The notes beneath the pieces are model-generated. The model made no database searches and was not told the origin of the DNA. It saw only the letters and a program-made list of their open reading frames with translations. Positions 9,561 to 18,047 of a DNA stretch of 64,000 nucleotides are shown here, one piece after another (positions within the stretch are counted from its first letter, which is position 1; each line of letters begins with the position of its first letter). The position numbers and the translations under genes are program-made. Origin of the DNA: CBDHGY01 sp965263325 (GTDB lineage Bacteria > Pseudomonadota > Alphaproteobacteria > Caulobacterales > Hyphomonadaceae); the NCBI GenBank assembly GCA_965263325.1, contig CBDHGY010000002.1, positions 1,054,001 to 1,118,000 on the forward strand, in the 5' to 3' direction.

Positions 9561-10083
9561 CTTCCGTGATCACCGCGAGACCTTCGCTTCGGCCCAGCTT
9601 TCGAAGAGATTCCAGGACGCCGTTTCGTCTCAATAGGACTTGCTGATCTGGCAGAACTTGCTCGAGCGTGACCCCCGAAATGATCTCGTCACCGGGCTTA
9701 TAGACACTAGCGACATTATCAGGCGTACGAATGATCGCAGACGCAAACCGATCATTCGTAGCGGCGCGAGAGCCCAACAAGTCCAAATTCAGTGCGGTTT
9801 CAGGTGCTTCTTCAATGACAATCTCACCTGAAGCGGCATCAATATCAAATGGATTGAGATTGGTGAGCAAACTCGTCTCAGCATCGATGTTGTTACTAAC
9901 AGCGCTCGAAGCAGAATAACGTGGCAATGGTGAGGTTTGGGAAACCGCTCCCCCCGGCTCGACAAACACCCAGACCATTCGGGACAGCAAGATACCAAAA
10001 AGCAGCGCAAGAACGCCAACGACGCATCGCCGAAGAAATGGCTCCCATTTTTGGGCAGCAGCTAAAAGTGCCGAGTCAGCCAT
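9472..10083 (-). CDS. gspC: Type II secretion protein GspC, N-terminal part (truncated by frameshift)
   Basis: 203 aa. A short cytoplasmic tail, one membrane helix (about 19-40), a linker with the LNPFD motif typical of GspC, and the homology region (about 85-165) that binds the GspD N0 domain. After about residue 175 the sequence loses family likeness and ends at 9472, while the expected PDZ domain continues in the other frame. A product stopping here would lack the PDZ domain implicated in substrate recruitment. First gene of the T2SS operon. Confidence 0.8.
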   Translation of the reverse strand: MADSALLAAAQKWEPFLRRCVVGVLALLFGILLSRMVWVFVEPGGAVSQTSPLPRYSASSAVSNNIDAETSLLTNLNPFDIDAASGEIVIEEAPETALNLDLLGSRAATNDRFASAIIRTPDNVASVYKPGDEIISGVTLEQVLPDQQVLLRRNGVLESLRKLGRSEGLAVITEDGVQPPTRTIRRGSIVHRDISRGRRLSAV

Positions 10084-10126
10084 GTCGCTTATCCCGCGAA
10101 AAAAACACTATTCTCCTGAATACGGT

Positions 10127-10159
10127 AAATCCGCAGCGAGCAAGTCTCGCCGCGGATTT
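10127..10159 (-). terminator. Stem-loop between the TonB receptor gene and gspC
   Basis: An inverted repeat with arms AAATCCGC-x-GCGAG and CTCGC-x-GCGGATTT around a 5-nt loop; one internal pair is mismatched or G-T. It lies just after the receptor stop and before gspC. No long T run follows on the minus strand, so it may terminate the receptor transcript only partly, or form a hairpin in the gspC leader. Confidence 0.5.
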
Positions 10160-10163
10160 TTGA

Positions 10164-10192
10164 CTTAAATTATAATCTACTAAATGTGTCAA
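10164..10192 (-). promoter_or_regulatory. Candidate sigma-70 promoter for the gsp operon
   Basis: On the minus strand a perfect -35 TTGACA (10187-10192) is followed 17 bp later by TTTAAG (10164-10169), matching four of six -10 positions. Transcription would start near 10157, at the edge of the stem-loop, about 75 nt upstream of gspC. A TATAAT also lies between the boxes but is only 12 bp from the -35. Confidence 0.4.
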
Positions 10193-10208
10193 TTTACTCA
10201 AACAGGCA

Positions 10209-12839
10209 TCAGAACGACTTTTTCAAACCGAACTGTAGGATCGTGCCTTGGTCGTATGTGTCAACATAAACTCGTGTAATGCCGTCATCCTGGTAAGCTT
10301 CATAGCCCTCTCCAAAGATGTTTTCAGCGCTGAATGAGACTTCATATTCACCGCCATAGCTTTCAAAGAGTTTCGTAACAACAAGATCAAGAGTCCGCGG
10401 CGGCTGCTCAAGGACATCTGGCAGGAATCGCCCGCCAACACCGCCCGCACCCGCTGTTCGAATACGCTCTGATGCAAAATTGTACAGAAGGTTGGCATCA
10501 AAGCCTGCGTCTTCATTTGAGTAGATCATTTGCAGGTTGAAGAGATGCTCTGATTGGCCTTGTAGCTGGCGGCCCTCTCGGATTGCGCCCGCACCGCTAA
10601 TAATGATCGGTGTTGGATTGAAGTTGTTGCTATTGGAAATAACGACTCCATCAGTCCCAACTTCAGAGTCCGACCACGTGTAGTTGGTTTTGATCTTGAA
10701 GTCACGATCCGTCATGAAATCCCAACCAAGCCAACGATCAAGAGGAAGCGCCTGTTCGTACTCGACTTCAACACCGTAAAGCTCAGCAGACGGCGCATTT
10801 CTAAATTCTGTCCGAACAGCATCCGCACTGAAGATACTCACTTCTTCAACCGGCGTCTGGATGTCCTTGTAGAACAGACCGAGTGTCAGGAACTGATCGC
10901 GCGCAAAATAATACTCTGCGCGGATATCATAGTTCTCGAGCTCCGCGTTCACTAGGAATGGGTTACCGACGAAGTTCTCATCCGTCTCAGTATTCACAAA
11001 CTGCGTTGGCGCAAGTTCGCGGAACTGAGGCCGTGTCAGCGACTGAGAGTAACCTGCGCGAACCTGAAGGTCCTCAATTGGGTTCCAAGTGATCGTGAAC
11101 GCTGGAAGGAAATCGGACTGTTCGTTGGCAATCTCAGTGATCATTGGGTCATTATCGTCGAGCGTGAGCGTATCGATCGCCTGGATCCCATCCTCATAAC
11201 GACCACCAATCGCTGCGCGAATATAAGGTGTGACCTGCATGTCCAGGCCAATATACCCTGCGTCGATTTCGAGCGTACCAAGGTAAGCAGGCGGCGCGAC
11301 AGTACCCGCAACCAGCTGAACCGCACCACCGCCGCCATTGAACAGTCCCGCATAAGCGAAGTCGACGCGTGAGTCGCGAAGCTCTCCTGCCAGACCGATG
11401 ATGCCGAAGATTTGTGATTTAGCGAAACGATCATTCTCGACATACGCGTAACCGGCTTTCAGGTCGATCTCGCAAAAATACGTACAGTCGCCAGAGCGCT
11501 CGATTGGAAGCAGAAAATCGATACCGAAATCTGTGGTATCGTCATCTACGCGGCTGAAGGTGATCTGATTTTCTGAGCCCGTCGCCTGCAGGCGAGCAGC
11601 ACCCGTATCTTCGTCTACGCTGTAGCTTGTAAACACCTGATACGGCGCATCACGGAGCGCTTCTGAGTAAGACGCACGCCAATCGACTTCAAGGTTCATG
11701 AAATCAGGGAAAACATGCTCACCTGATGCCTGAAGTGTCCAAAGTTGGCGCTCAAACCATTCCAAAGCGTCATCGCGCTCAAGGTTTTCGTCAGCCGTCG
11801 CACCGAAAATTGTTCGTGTTTCCTTTTCAGTCGAACGCGAAATCAGGCCGGTAAATGTCAATTCGTGATCATCGAAAAGATCGACGCCAATAACACCAAG
11901 ACCGTTCAAGCCGACATCATGCGTTGTGCTGAAGCGGTCACGCTGGAAGAATGGGCGTATAGTATCTTCACTGAACACCGCAAATCCACGGGTGCCTTGG
12001 CGGTTAGACCATTTGCTTGAATAGCCCCCTGCCGCAAGAACACCAATAGACAAGTCGTTGTTGACGTCAAAACGCTGGCCGCCCGCAAGGCTAACCCCCG
12101 CATTGAACGGGACCTCACCCTCCTGCACAACAAGCAAGGAAGAGTTGTCTGTAAGCTGACGTCCGAATTCCGGTGTCAAACCGTTGGCAAGCGACGGCTG
12201 ATCCCGTGCGCCATCGTCATAACCGAGATAATCTGTATTTGAGCCGTCGTATAACAGACCGTCTTTCAACGTTGTTTCAGCATCACGAGCAAAACTGAAA
12301 CCAATGTCGAAAAAGCCTTCATTCGGCACGGCTTTGGTACGAATATCTACCACACCACCGCCAAATTCAGCGGACTTTTCAGGAGAGAAGGTCTTCTGAA
12401 CGTTGATGGAATCCAAAGCTGCCGTTGGGAACAAGTCGAGCGGCGCAACACGGCGAAGCGGCGCGGGGCTCGGAAGCGGTGATCCGTTCAGCGTTGCAGA
12501 GGAGTAACGCTCGTTCAAACCGCGAACATAAACAAACTTACTGTCGGCGGTCGAAATACCCGCAACGCGCGCGAGCGCAGCTGCCGCATCGCTATCGCCT
12601 GCAAGCTGGAAATCATCGGAGTCTAGAAGGCTGGAGACCTCAGACGTTGTACGTTTCTCATTTGGAATGAAGCGGCCGCGAACAACAACGGTCTGTTGGC
12701 GCGCTTCGGCGTCTTCTTCAGGTTGCGCCGGAGTTTCAACAACTGTGTCGGCATCTGTTTCCTGGCCCCAAACTGGCAAGCTCGCACAAAGGCAAGCACT
12801 GGAGAGCAGCAGCGCTTTGATCGGCAAATTGCGTTTCAT
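10209..12839 (-). CDS. TonB-dependent outer-membrane receptor
   Basis: 876 aa with a signal peptide ending near VWGQ/ETDA. A plug domain (about 60-190, containing FVYVRGLNERYSSATLNGSP and FGGGVVDIRT) precedes a 22-strand barrel domain ending in a C-terminal Phe (LKKSF), the outer-membrane insertion signal. No CarboxypepD_reg or FecA-type signalling domain was seen. It sits between a large surface-type lipoprotein gene and the T2SS operon on the same strand. Substrate is not deducible; the paired lipoprotein may capture ligand for it. Confidence 0.93.
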   Translation of the reverse strand: MKRNLPIKALLLSSACLCASLPVWGQETDADTVVETPAQPEEDAEARQQTVVVRGRFIPNEKRTTSEVSSLLDSDDFQLAGDSDAAAALARVAGISTADSKFVYVRGLNERYSSATLNGSPLPSPAPLRRVAPLDLFPTAALDSINVQKTFSPEKSAEFGGGVVDIRTKAVPNEGFFDIGFSFARDAETTLKDGLLYDGSNTDYLGYDDGARDQPSLANGLTPEFGRQLTDNSSLLVVQEGEVPFNAGVSLAGGQRFDVNNDLSIGVLAAGGYSSKWSNRQGTRGFAVFSEDTIRPFFQRDRFSTTHDVGLNGLGVIGVDLFDDHELTFTGLISRSTEKETRTIFGATADENLERDDALEWFERQLWTLQASGEHVFPDFMNLEVDWRASYSEALRDAPYQVFTSYSVDEDTGAARLQATGSENQITFSRVDDDTTDFGIDFLLPIERSGDCTYFCEIDLKAGYAYVENDRFAKSQIFGIIGLAGELRDSRVDFAYAGLFNGGGGAVQLVAGTVAPPAYLGTLEIDAGYIGLDMQVTPYIRAAIGGRYEDGIQAIDTLTLDDNDPMITEIANEQSDFLPAFTITWNPIEDLQVRAGYSQSLTRPQFRELAPTQFVNTETDENFVGNPFLVNAELENYDIRAEYYFARDQFLTLGLFYKDIQTPVEEVSIFSADAVRTEFRNAPSAELYGVEVEYEQALPLDRWLGWDFMTDRDFKIKTNYTWSDSEVGTDGVVISNSNNFNPTPIIISGAGAIREGRQLQGQSEHLFNLQMIYSNEDAGFDANLLYNFASERIRTAGAGGVGGRFLPDVLEQPPRTLDLVVTKLFESYGGEYEVSFSAENIFGEGYEAYQDDGITRVYVDTYDQGTILQFGLKKSF

Positions 12840-12910
12840 GGTAATCTATCCCGTTGGTTCGGTGCCCTTCCCCGGCCACCTTTTGCAAGCAAAACTTAAA
12901 AAGCAAAGGA

Positions 12911-12935
12911 GTGGAGCGACCCCTGGCCGCTCCAC
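12911..12935 (-). terminator. Hairpin after the duplicated lipoprotein gene
   Basis: Eight-bp arms GTGGAGCG and CGCTCCAC enclose a 9-nt loop that can pair further. On the minus strand it begins 19 bases after the lipoprotein stop and is followed about 8 nt later by a short T-rich stretch. It could reduce read-through into the receptor gene, leaving the lipoprotein transcript in excess. Confidence 0.55.
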
Positions 12936-12953
12936 CCGATTAGGAAACCTCAA

Positions 12954-15806
12954 TTAGTTAGAGGTTGCGTTACCTTCGGCGTCAACTGTCCAACCGAGGT
13001 ACCAAGTGTCAGCAGCATTCTCAACCGCACCAATAAAGGTTGTGGCTTCGAGGTTGCCGATACCGGTGACATCAAACACTGGAACAGCGTTTTCTGTTGC
13101 ACCTGGCACAAGACCTGGACGACCTGAGCGGAAAGCAAACCCTGACATAGAGTTCGTCGCGCTTTCCACGAGGTTGTTCGCAGCTGTGAAGGTTGGATCT
13201 TCACCATCATTCTCAAGGTTGTCGCCATTTCCTGACAGGAAGAATGACTGGATCTGAAGATCGCCATTGTTGAAGTTGGTGATCGTCTCTGGGGTATCGA
13301 CGTCGAGACCCGCATCCGGCCAACCGATAACAATCGCGTTTGCGACCGTACCAGCCATACCGCGGCGAAGAACAACACCCGTGTCAGAGTCTGGGTCACC
13401 GCCAGAGATGATGGTCACGTTTGAAACGCGCGGGGTTGAAAGCGGTGTCGCAGATGGGTTGCCAGACAAGCTGTCACCCTCGATGCCACGTGGGTCACCT
13501 GAAATACCGCCGCCTGTTCCAGCTACGCCAGAGTAAACGATGCCGTACTGCAGTGAACCCTGCCAACCGTCTGTCCAGTCGAAGCTGTCATCGCCGCAAC
13601 CAACTGCTACGAGGTACTGAGCGCTTACGTTGCCGCCAAACCATTCGAAGCAATCATCAAGGTTGTTGTGAACTTGAGCGAACTGAACTTCAGTGTTTGA
13701 ACCAACACCCTGGAACGCGATGCCGTTAAGCTCGTCGTCATTGGTGAGGCGGATACCTGCGTAAGAAACGCGGGTGTAGAAGATCTGGCCGCTATCATCG
13801 GTCGATGTTGCACCGCCGAAGAAGCCTGATGAACCCTCACCAGATTTCTGACAGCCAACCGTGCCACCTGCTGCCGTTGTGTCTTCACAAGCGTTGATTG
13901 GTGCGCGGCCATTGATAACCAGACCGCCCCAAAGACCTTTTGCATCGATACCAACTGTTGTTGGGTCTTCGATTGCAGCGCGTGATGTCATCACAACAGG
14001 TGCTGTCGCCGTACCGTTAGACAGAAGGCGCGAGCCGCGTGTGATCACGAGATAGTCATCATCGTCTGTACCGAAGACTGTGACACCCGGATCAATCGTA
14101 AGTGTTGCACTTGCCGCACCAACCGCTGGGCTTGCAGGGTCAGCACCTGAGTCCACACCAATGAATACTGGACCAGCCAATTCGTAGATCAGCTCATCAC
14201 CATCAGTGAGGCGCAGATCTGTTGAAACACTTCCGCCAGCAATCGAACAAATCGTTTTGCCGTCAAGCGTTCCGCCGGTTGTTGTTCCGGTTGGGCAGGT
14301 TGCAGGTGTTGATGTGTCTGCAAACAATGTTCCTGGGATGGTAAAGTCAGCCCAGCTAGATGCTGCAGATTCGGTTGGAGCAAATGCACCGATGTAAGTC
14401 GTGGTTGTGAGACCAACTGTACCTGCATCGAACGCGGTTACTGCCAGCTCTTGCTGACCCGGAATAAAGCCGTCAACGAGCGTGTTATTGCCAAATACAA
14501 TGTTAGCGCTTGCCGGAGGCGTTGGCGCTGGATCAGAGTCCTGAGTGATGTTCTCAGGTGTATCGAAGAAATGGCTTTCGATCACAAGATCGCCATTGTC
14601 GAGAGCAGTGAATGTCTCGGTTGTATCGATATCAAGACCAGAACCGTAGCCAGTTACGATACCATTCACGATGTTACCCTGAGTACCGCGGCGCAGCAGG
14701 ATACCCTGTTGGTTGCCGTCGGAACCGACCAGTGTGAAGTTCGAGACGTCTGGCGCAGAAATCGGTGTTGCAGATGGGTTACCAGATAGGTTGTCTGCCT
14801 CAATACCGCGCGGGTCACCGGAAGTTGGCTTGGTTGAGTTTACTGCAGCAAACTGAAGTGAACCTGTCCAACCGTCTGTCCAGTCAATAGAGTCGTCGCC
14901 CGCACCCGTTACAGCTGCGAAGGAGACGTCAACTGTGCCACCGAACCACTCGATGCCATCGTCAAGATTGTTGTGCACCTGAATGTGGTCAACGGTTGTG
15001 CCGTTACCAACACCCTGGAATGCAATGCCGTTAAGCTCGTCGTCATTTGTGAGACGCGAACCAGCATACTCAACGATCACGTACTGAAGTGTACCAGATG
15101 AGTCGCCAGCCTGATCGCCGCCGAAGAAGCCAGATGAACCTTCACCAGATTTCTGACAGCCAGCAGAACCACCGGCCGCTGTTGTGTCTTCACAAGCGTT
15201 GATTGGTGCTGAACCATTGATCACAAGACCGCCCCAAAGGCCTTCTGAAGTCACTTGGTTTACATTGCTGGTGCCAGCTTGCTCATCATTGATGACGCCG
15301 CGAGCTGTGAAGCGAATTGGCGCTGCTGCCGTACCAACGGCATTGATTTGTGATCCGCGAGAAACAACGATGTAATCGTCTGTTGCCGTTGCTGATCCAG
15401 AAGCAGACGCACCGAAGATTGTGACACCTTCGCCGATTGTGAGTGTAGCAGCCGTTCCGCCGTCTTCACCTACGAAAACCGGGCCAGAAAGAGCGACGGT
15501 TGTGTTTGCTGGGATCGACACATCGCTCGTGATGGAACCGCTAAGTGCGCAAACATCTGTGCTGGAGAAACCATCCGCAGCAATTGCGTCTAGCGTAAGA
15601 ACAGAAGAACCCGTCGGGCAGCCTGCTGTCGGCACGAGGTCAATCGTGGACGTCGCTGGCGGCGGCGGAGGTGGTGGCGGAGGTGGTGGCGGTGCAGGAA
15701 CTGCACTCGCACCAGGCGACGATATCGTCGTATCAGAGCAGGCAGCAAGCGCCAAAACGGCGACACTTGCCATCGCTACTATGCGAATTGAACCGGTAAA
15801 TTTCAT
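12954..15806 (-). CDS. Large exported lipoprotein with polyproline stalk and two homologous halves
   Basis: 950 aa. The signal peptide ends in a lipobox (LALAAC, Cys23) followed by Ser-Asp; 12 consecutive prolines span residues 39-50. Residues about 62-485 and 503-950 are two diverged copies of one module: both contain GLWGGLVING-x-APINACED, GCQKSGEGSSGFFGG, RLTNDDELNGIAFQGVG, VHNNLDD and DWTDGW. The short beta-strand, Gly/Asn/Asp-rich pattern suggests a right-handed beta-helix, and conserved cysteines may pair. Function is not recognised. Placement next to a TonB receptor and the T2SS suggests a surface lipoprotein exported by T2SS that binds or processes a ligand for the receptor. Confidence 0.75.
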   Translation of the reverse strand: MKFTGSIRIVAMASVAVLALAACSDTTISSPGASAVPAPPPPPPPPPPPPATSTIDLVPTAGCPTGSSVLTLDAIAADGFSSTDVCALSGSITSDVSIPANTTVALSGPVFVGEDGGTAATLTIGEGVTIFGASASGSATATDDYIVVSRGSQINAVGTAAAPIRFTARGVINDEQAGTSNVNQVTSEGLWGGLVINGSAPINACEDTTAAGGSAGCQKSGEGSSGFFGGDQAGDSSGTLQYVIVEYAGSRLTNDDELNGIAFQGVGNGTTVDHIQVHNNLDDGIEWFGGTVDVSFAAVTGAGDDSIDWTDGWTGSLQFAAVNSTKPTSGDPRGIEADNLSGNPSATPISAPDVSNFTLVGSDGNQQGILLRRGTQGNIVNGIVTGYGSGLDIDTTETFTALDNGDLVIESHFFDTPENITQDSDPAPTPPASANIVFGNNTLVDGFIPGQQELAVTAFDAGTVGLTTTTYIGAFAPTESAASSWADFTIPGTLFADTSTPATCPTGTTTGGTLDGKTICSIAGGSVSTDLRLTDGDELIYELAGPVFIGVDSGADPASPAVGAASATLTIDPGVTVFGTDDDDYLVITRGSRLLSNGTATAPVVMTSRAAIEDPTTVGIDAKGLWGGLVINGRAPINACEDTTAAGGTVGCQKSGEGSSGFFGGATSTDDSGQIFYTRVSYAGIRLTNDDELNGIAFQGVGSNTEVQFAQVHNNLDDCFEWFGGNVSAQYLVAVGCGDDSFDWTDGWQGSLQYGIVYSGVAGTGGGISGDPRGIEGDSLSGNPSATPLSTPRVSNVTIISGGDPDSDTGVVLRRGMAGTVANAIVIGWPDAGLDVDTPETITNFNNGDLQIQSFFLSGNGDNLENDGEDPTFTAANNLVESATNSMSGFAFRSGRPGLVPGATENAVPVFDVTGIGNLEATTFIGAVENAADTWYLGWTVDAEGNATSN
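12957..14300 (-). repeat. Second copy of the internal lipoprotein module
   Basis: Encodes residues about 503-950. It matches the first copy most strongly around residues 624-700 (GLWGGLVING-R-APINACED and the GEGSSGFFGG block), with about 430-450 residues per unit. Divergence outside this core indicates an old duplication rather than a recent one. Confidence 0.7.
14352..15623 (-). repeat. First copy of the internal lipoprotein module
   Basis: Encodes residues about 62-485. It carries the same ordered motifs as the second copy: a CPTG start, GPVFVG, the GLWGGLVING block (about 190-200), the NNLDD block (about 279-283) and DWTDGW (about 308-313). Confidence 0.7.
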
Positions 15807-16062
15807 GATTAAAAGGCCCCTCAGGTCACTAAGTCAGAATGCCATGCCGAGAGGGGTAGACTGCCCGATTAGCAGACCCACCTCACTCAACTGCGAGGCC
15901 GTATGGCAGGTGTGTTTAACAAAGAACCGTCATCTTCGTGACAATTTGATAACGGATAAATTGCACATTTACGACACAATATTTTATTATTTAATTTCCG
16001 AGTGTTGTGCGCTTTTTTTGAAGTGTTCTCATTACGCCAAACCTGTGAAATTCGTCCAATAT

Positions 16063-16623
16063 TTAATAAACTTGCAGAATTGTATTACACCAAATGGTCC
16101 ACATTCCGAGCGCAATATACGGTCCGAAGGGAATCGCCTGTCGCGACCTTACTGCCTCTCTCTTCAATAGCGACAACACAATCACAACGGCCAACCCGGC
16201 AGTCGAGGCAATCAATAAAACGCCAGGTAGATTCAAGGGACCAAGCCACGTGCCCGCGGCTGCCAGGAGTTTTGCATCGCCAAGACCGATGCCCTGCTCT
16301 CCTCTATAATGCGACCAAAAAGCAGACAGTAAATAGACCGCGAGATACCCCACAATTCCGCCTATTATAAAGAAGGCAACATCGTTCCCGATTGCCCAGT
16401 TTTGAACGAGCCCCAAGCCGATTAGGGGAAGTGTCAGCCAATTCGGGAGCAAGCCCGTCTGAAAATCGATCGCGCTTAAACCAATCAAAAAAGCAAGCAA
16501 CACACACGATCCCGCAATCGGAACCTTCAGGCCGCCTTGTTGATAAGCAATCCAGCTCGCAGACAACATGGCGAGGATCAAAATGACGACGCCGATATAA
16601 GTAGATTGAGACGCGCGCGCCAA
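16063..16623 (-). CDS. gspO: Short prepilin peptidase (A24 family), GspO-like
   Basis: 186 aa, polytopic. Both catalytic aspartates of the GxGD-type prepilin peptidases are visible: AIDFQTGLLPNWLT after the second helix and GLGDAKLLAAAG after the fourth. The C-terminal PFGPY motif is also conserved. It lacks the N-terminal cytoplasmic methyltransferase domain and its cysteines found in full-length GspO/PilD, so it may cleave leaders without methylating. The first codon is TTG, placed one base after the preceding stop with a GAAGAG site inside the upstream gene; an ATG at 16569 is an alternative. It should process GspG-K. Confidence 0.88.
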   Translation of the reverse strand: MARASQSTYIGVVILILAMLSASWIAYQQGGLKVPIAGSCVLLAFLIGLSAIDFQTGLLPNWLTLPLIGLGLVQNWAIGNDVAFFIIGGIVGYLAVYLLSAFWSHYRGEQGIGLGDAKLLAAAGTWLGPLNLPGVLLIASTAGLAVVIVLSLLKREAVRSRQAIPFGPYIALGMWTIWCNTILQVY

Positions 16624-16624
16624 C

Positions 16625-17515
16625 CTACTCTTCTTGAACGGTTGATATGCTCTTCATCGGATAAGACATGAGCACACCGTCGCGCGAAAAGAAGAATGTT
16701 TCTCCGTCTGCAGATATGCCCGCGCCGAAATCGATGCTTTCACTGTTCACAGGCTCAGCCAGGCGTTCAGGGGTTTGCCAGACCCCGGACGCATCGCGCT
16801 GGGTCCTCCAGATATCTACGACGCCAAATTTTGGAGACCGATGCGAATAGAAAAATAGCGTCTGCCCATCGCGCGTAACAGCCAGATGGTCATCAGCGCG
16901 GAAATCATTGATGCCAGCCGGCATAGGCTCTACGACCCATTTGTTAGCTTCCGCGTCAAATTCGGCCTGCATGATATCAAGGCCGCCGCCGCCAGCGCGT
17001 GAATGATTGGTGGAGAAGTAAAGCCGTCCTTGCCCATCAAGCGTCGGGCTGTTCTCGTTGGCTCCCGTATTGATCTCGAGCGGTAGCAATTCCGGGTCAA
17101 CCCATTTGCCATTCTCCCGGCGCGCGCTCCAGATATTGCTCTCACGCCGGCCCTGATGGACTTCAATCGGCTCATCAGAAGCGTAATAGAGTGTGCCGTC
17201 AACAGGATGAAATGCCGGACCGGAAAGTTTAATGGAATGCGGCAGGTAATCGATCTTTACAGGTTCGGACCATTTTCCATCGCTGCCCTTCACGCTCTCA
17301 AACAGTTCTGTCAGGTCTCCGTTTTCCTTGGCGAACATACGTATCGTACCATCAGGAGATTCCGCCAACGTATATGCACGCGTGAACGTGTCAGGCTCTG
17401 GCATGTCCGGAAAAATGACTTGTGGTTCTGCCGGCGAGCGCGAACAGGCAGCTATCATTGCTGAAACAAGAAACAGAGCAATTAGACTCGGAACTCGCGA
17501 GTGACTCTTAGACAT
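16625..17515 (-). CDS. Lipoprotein with WD40-like (PD40) beta-propeller repeats
   Basis: 296 aa. The signal peptide ends in a lipobox (AAC near residue 24). The mature part has repeated blade motifs such as GPAFHPVDGTLYYASD, SPTLDGQGRLYFSTN, HLAVTRDGQTLFFYS and GAGISADGETFFFS, the PD40 signature also seen in TolB and OmpA-associated proteins. It follows an XRE regulator by 12 bases and precedes gspO by one base, so the three are probably co-transcribed. Role unknown; periplasmic or surface protein-binding is likely. Confidence 0.75.
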   Translation of the reverse strand: MSKSHSRVPSLIALFLVSAMIAACSRSPAEPQVIFPDMPEPDTFTRAYTLAESPDGTIRMFAKENGDLTELFESVKGSDGKWSEPVKIDYLPHSIKLSGPAFHPVDGTLYYASDEPIEVHQGRRESNIWSARRENGKWVDPELLPLEINTGANENSPTLDGQGRLYFSTNHSRAGGGGLDIMQAEFDAEANKWVVEPMPAGINDFRADDHLAVTRDGQTLFFYSHRSPKFGVVDIWRTQRDASGVWQTPERLAEPVNSESIDFGAGISADGETFFFSRDGVLMSYPMKSISTVQEE

Positions 17516-17527
17516 TACTTTTTACCT

Positions 17528-17866
17528 TTATGAGAGGTCTTCTACTTTGACACGCAGCGCTTCAGCAAGTCGCTGCGCCGTTTGCAACCCAAATCCTCCG
17601 CCATTTTCGATGCGGGAGATATAATTGACCCCGACCCCGGAGATCTCAGCCAACTGCTGCTGGGTAAGAAGCCGGCACTGACGGATGGTCTTTATGGGAT
17701 TCTGACCTTCCGCGATCAAAGTGATGGCACTTTCAGGGATGTTCGGCCGGCTCGCTTGCCGGAATTTGGCGAGCACTTCGTCTTGCCCACTCGTGAGTTG
17801 TTCAACCTGCTGCTCCAGACGCATGACGCGTCGCTCGAGAGCATAAATGAGTTGCCGCTCATCCAC
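17528..17866 (-). CDS. XRE-family helix-turn-helix regulator with N-terminal coiled coil
   Basis: 112 aa. Residues 1-35 form a short Leu/Gln-rich coiled coil (LERRVMRLEQQVEQL); residues about 58-110 are an HTH_3 domain (LLTQQQLAEISGVGVNYISR, then AQRLAEALRV). No ligand or toxin partner is seen. First gene of the presumed XRE-PD40-gspO transcript and divergent from the sulfatase gene, so it could regulate either. Target is unknown. Confidence 0.8.
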   Translation of the reverse strand: MDERQLIYALERRVMRLEQQVEQLTSGQDEVLAKFRQASRPNIPESAITLIAEGQNPIKTIRQCRLLTQQQLAEISGVGVNYISRIENGGGFGLQTAQRLAEALRVKVEDLS

Positions 17867-18047
17867 AGTGTTGCTCCTCAGCCGCCCGCGAGCGGAAGTA
17901 TCAGTGATTTACTAAATCTCGTTGACCTTGCTGCGTCAGTTTCGTGTTTTATATGTAACACTCTTGCGACAAAAGAGGAGCCCCAACACCTGACGAGTAA
18001 ACCAAACTCTACTGGCACAACGCCGACACCCTGTTTAAAGTAGCCGA

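Noticed and set aside
15421..16170. Long open frame on the plus strand across the lipoprotein 5' end, with a polyglycine run
   Set aside because: It is the antisense of the polyproline stalk and signal region; no ribosome-binding site and no family likeness.
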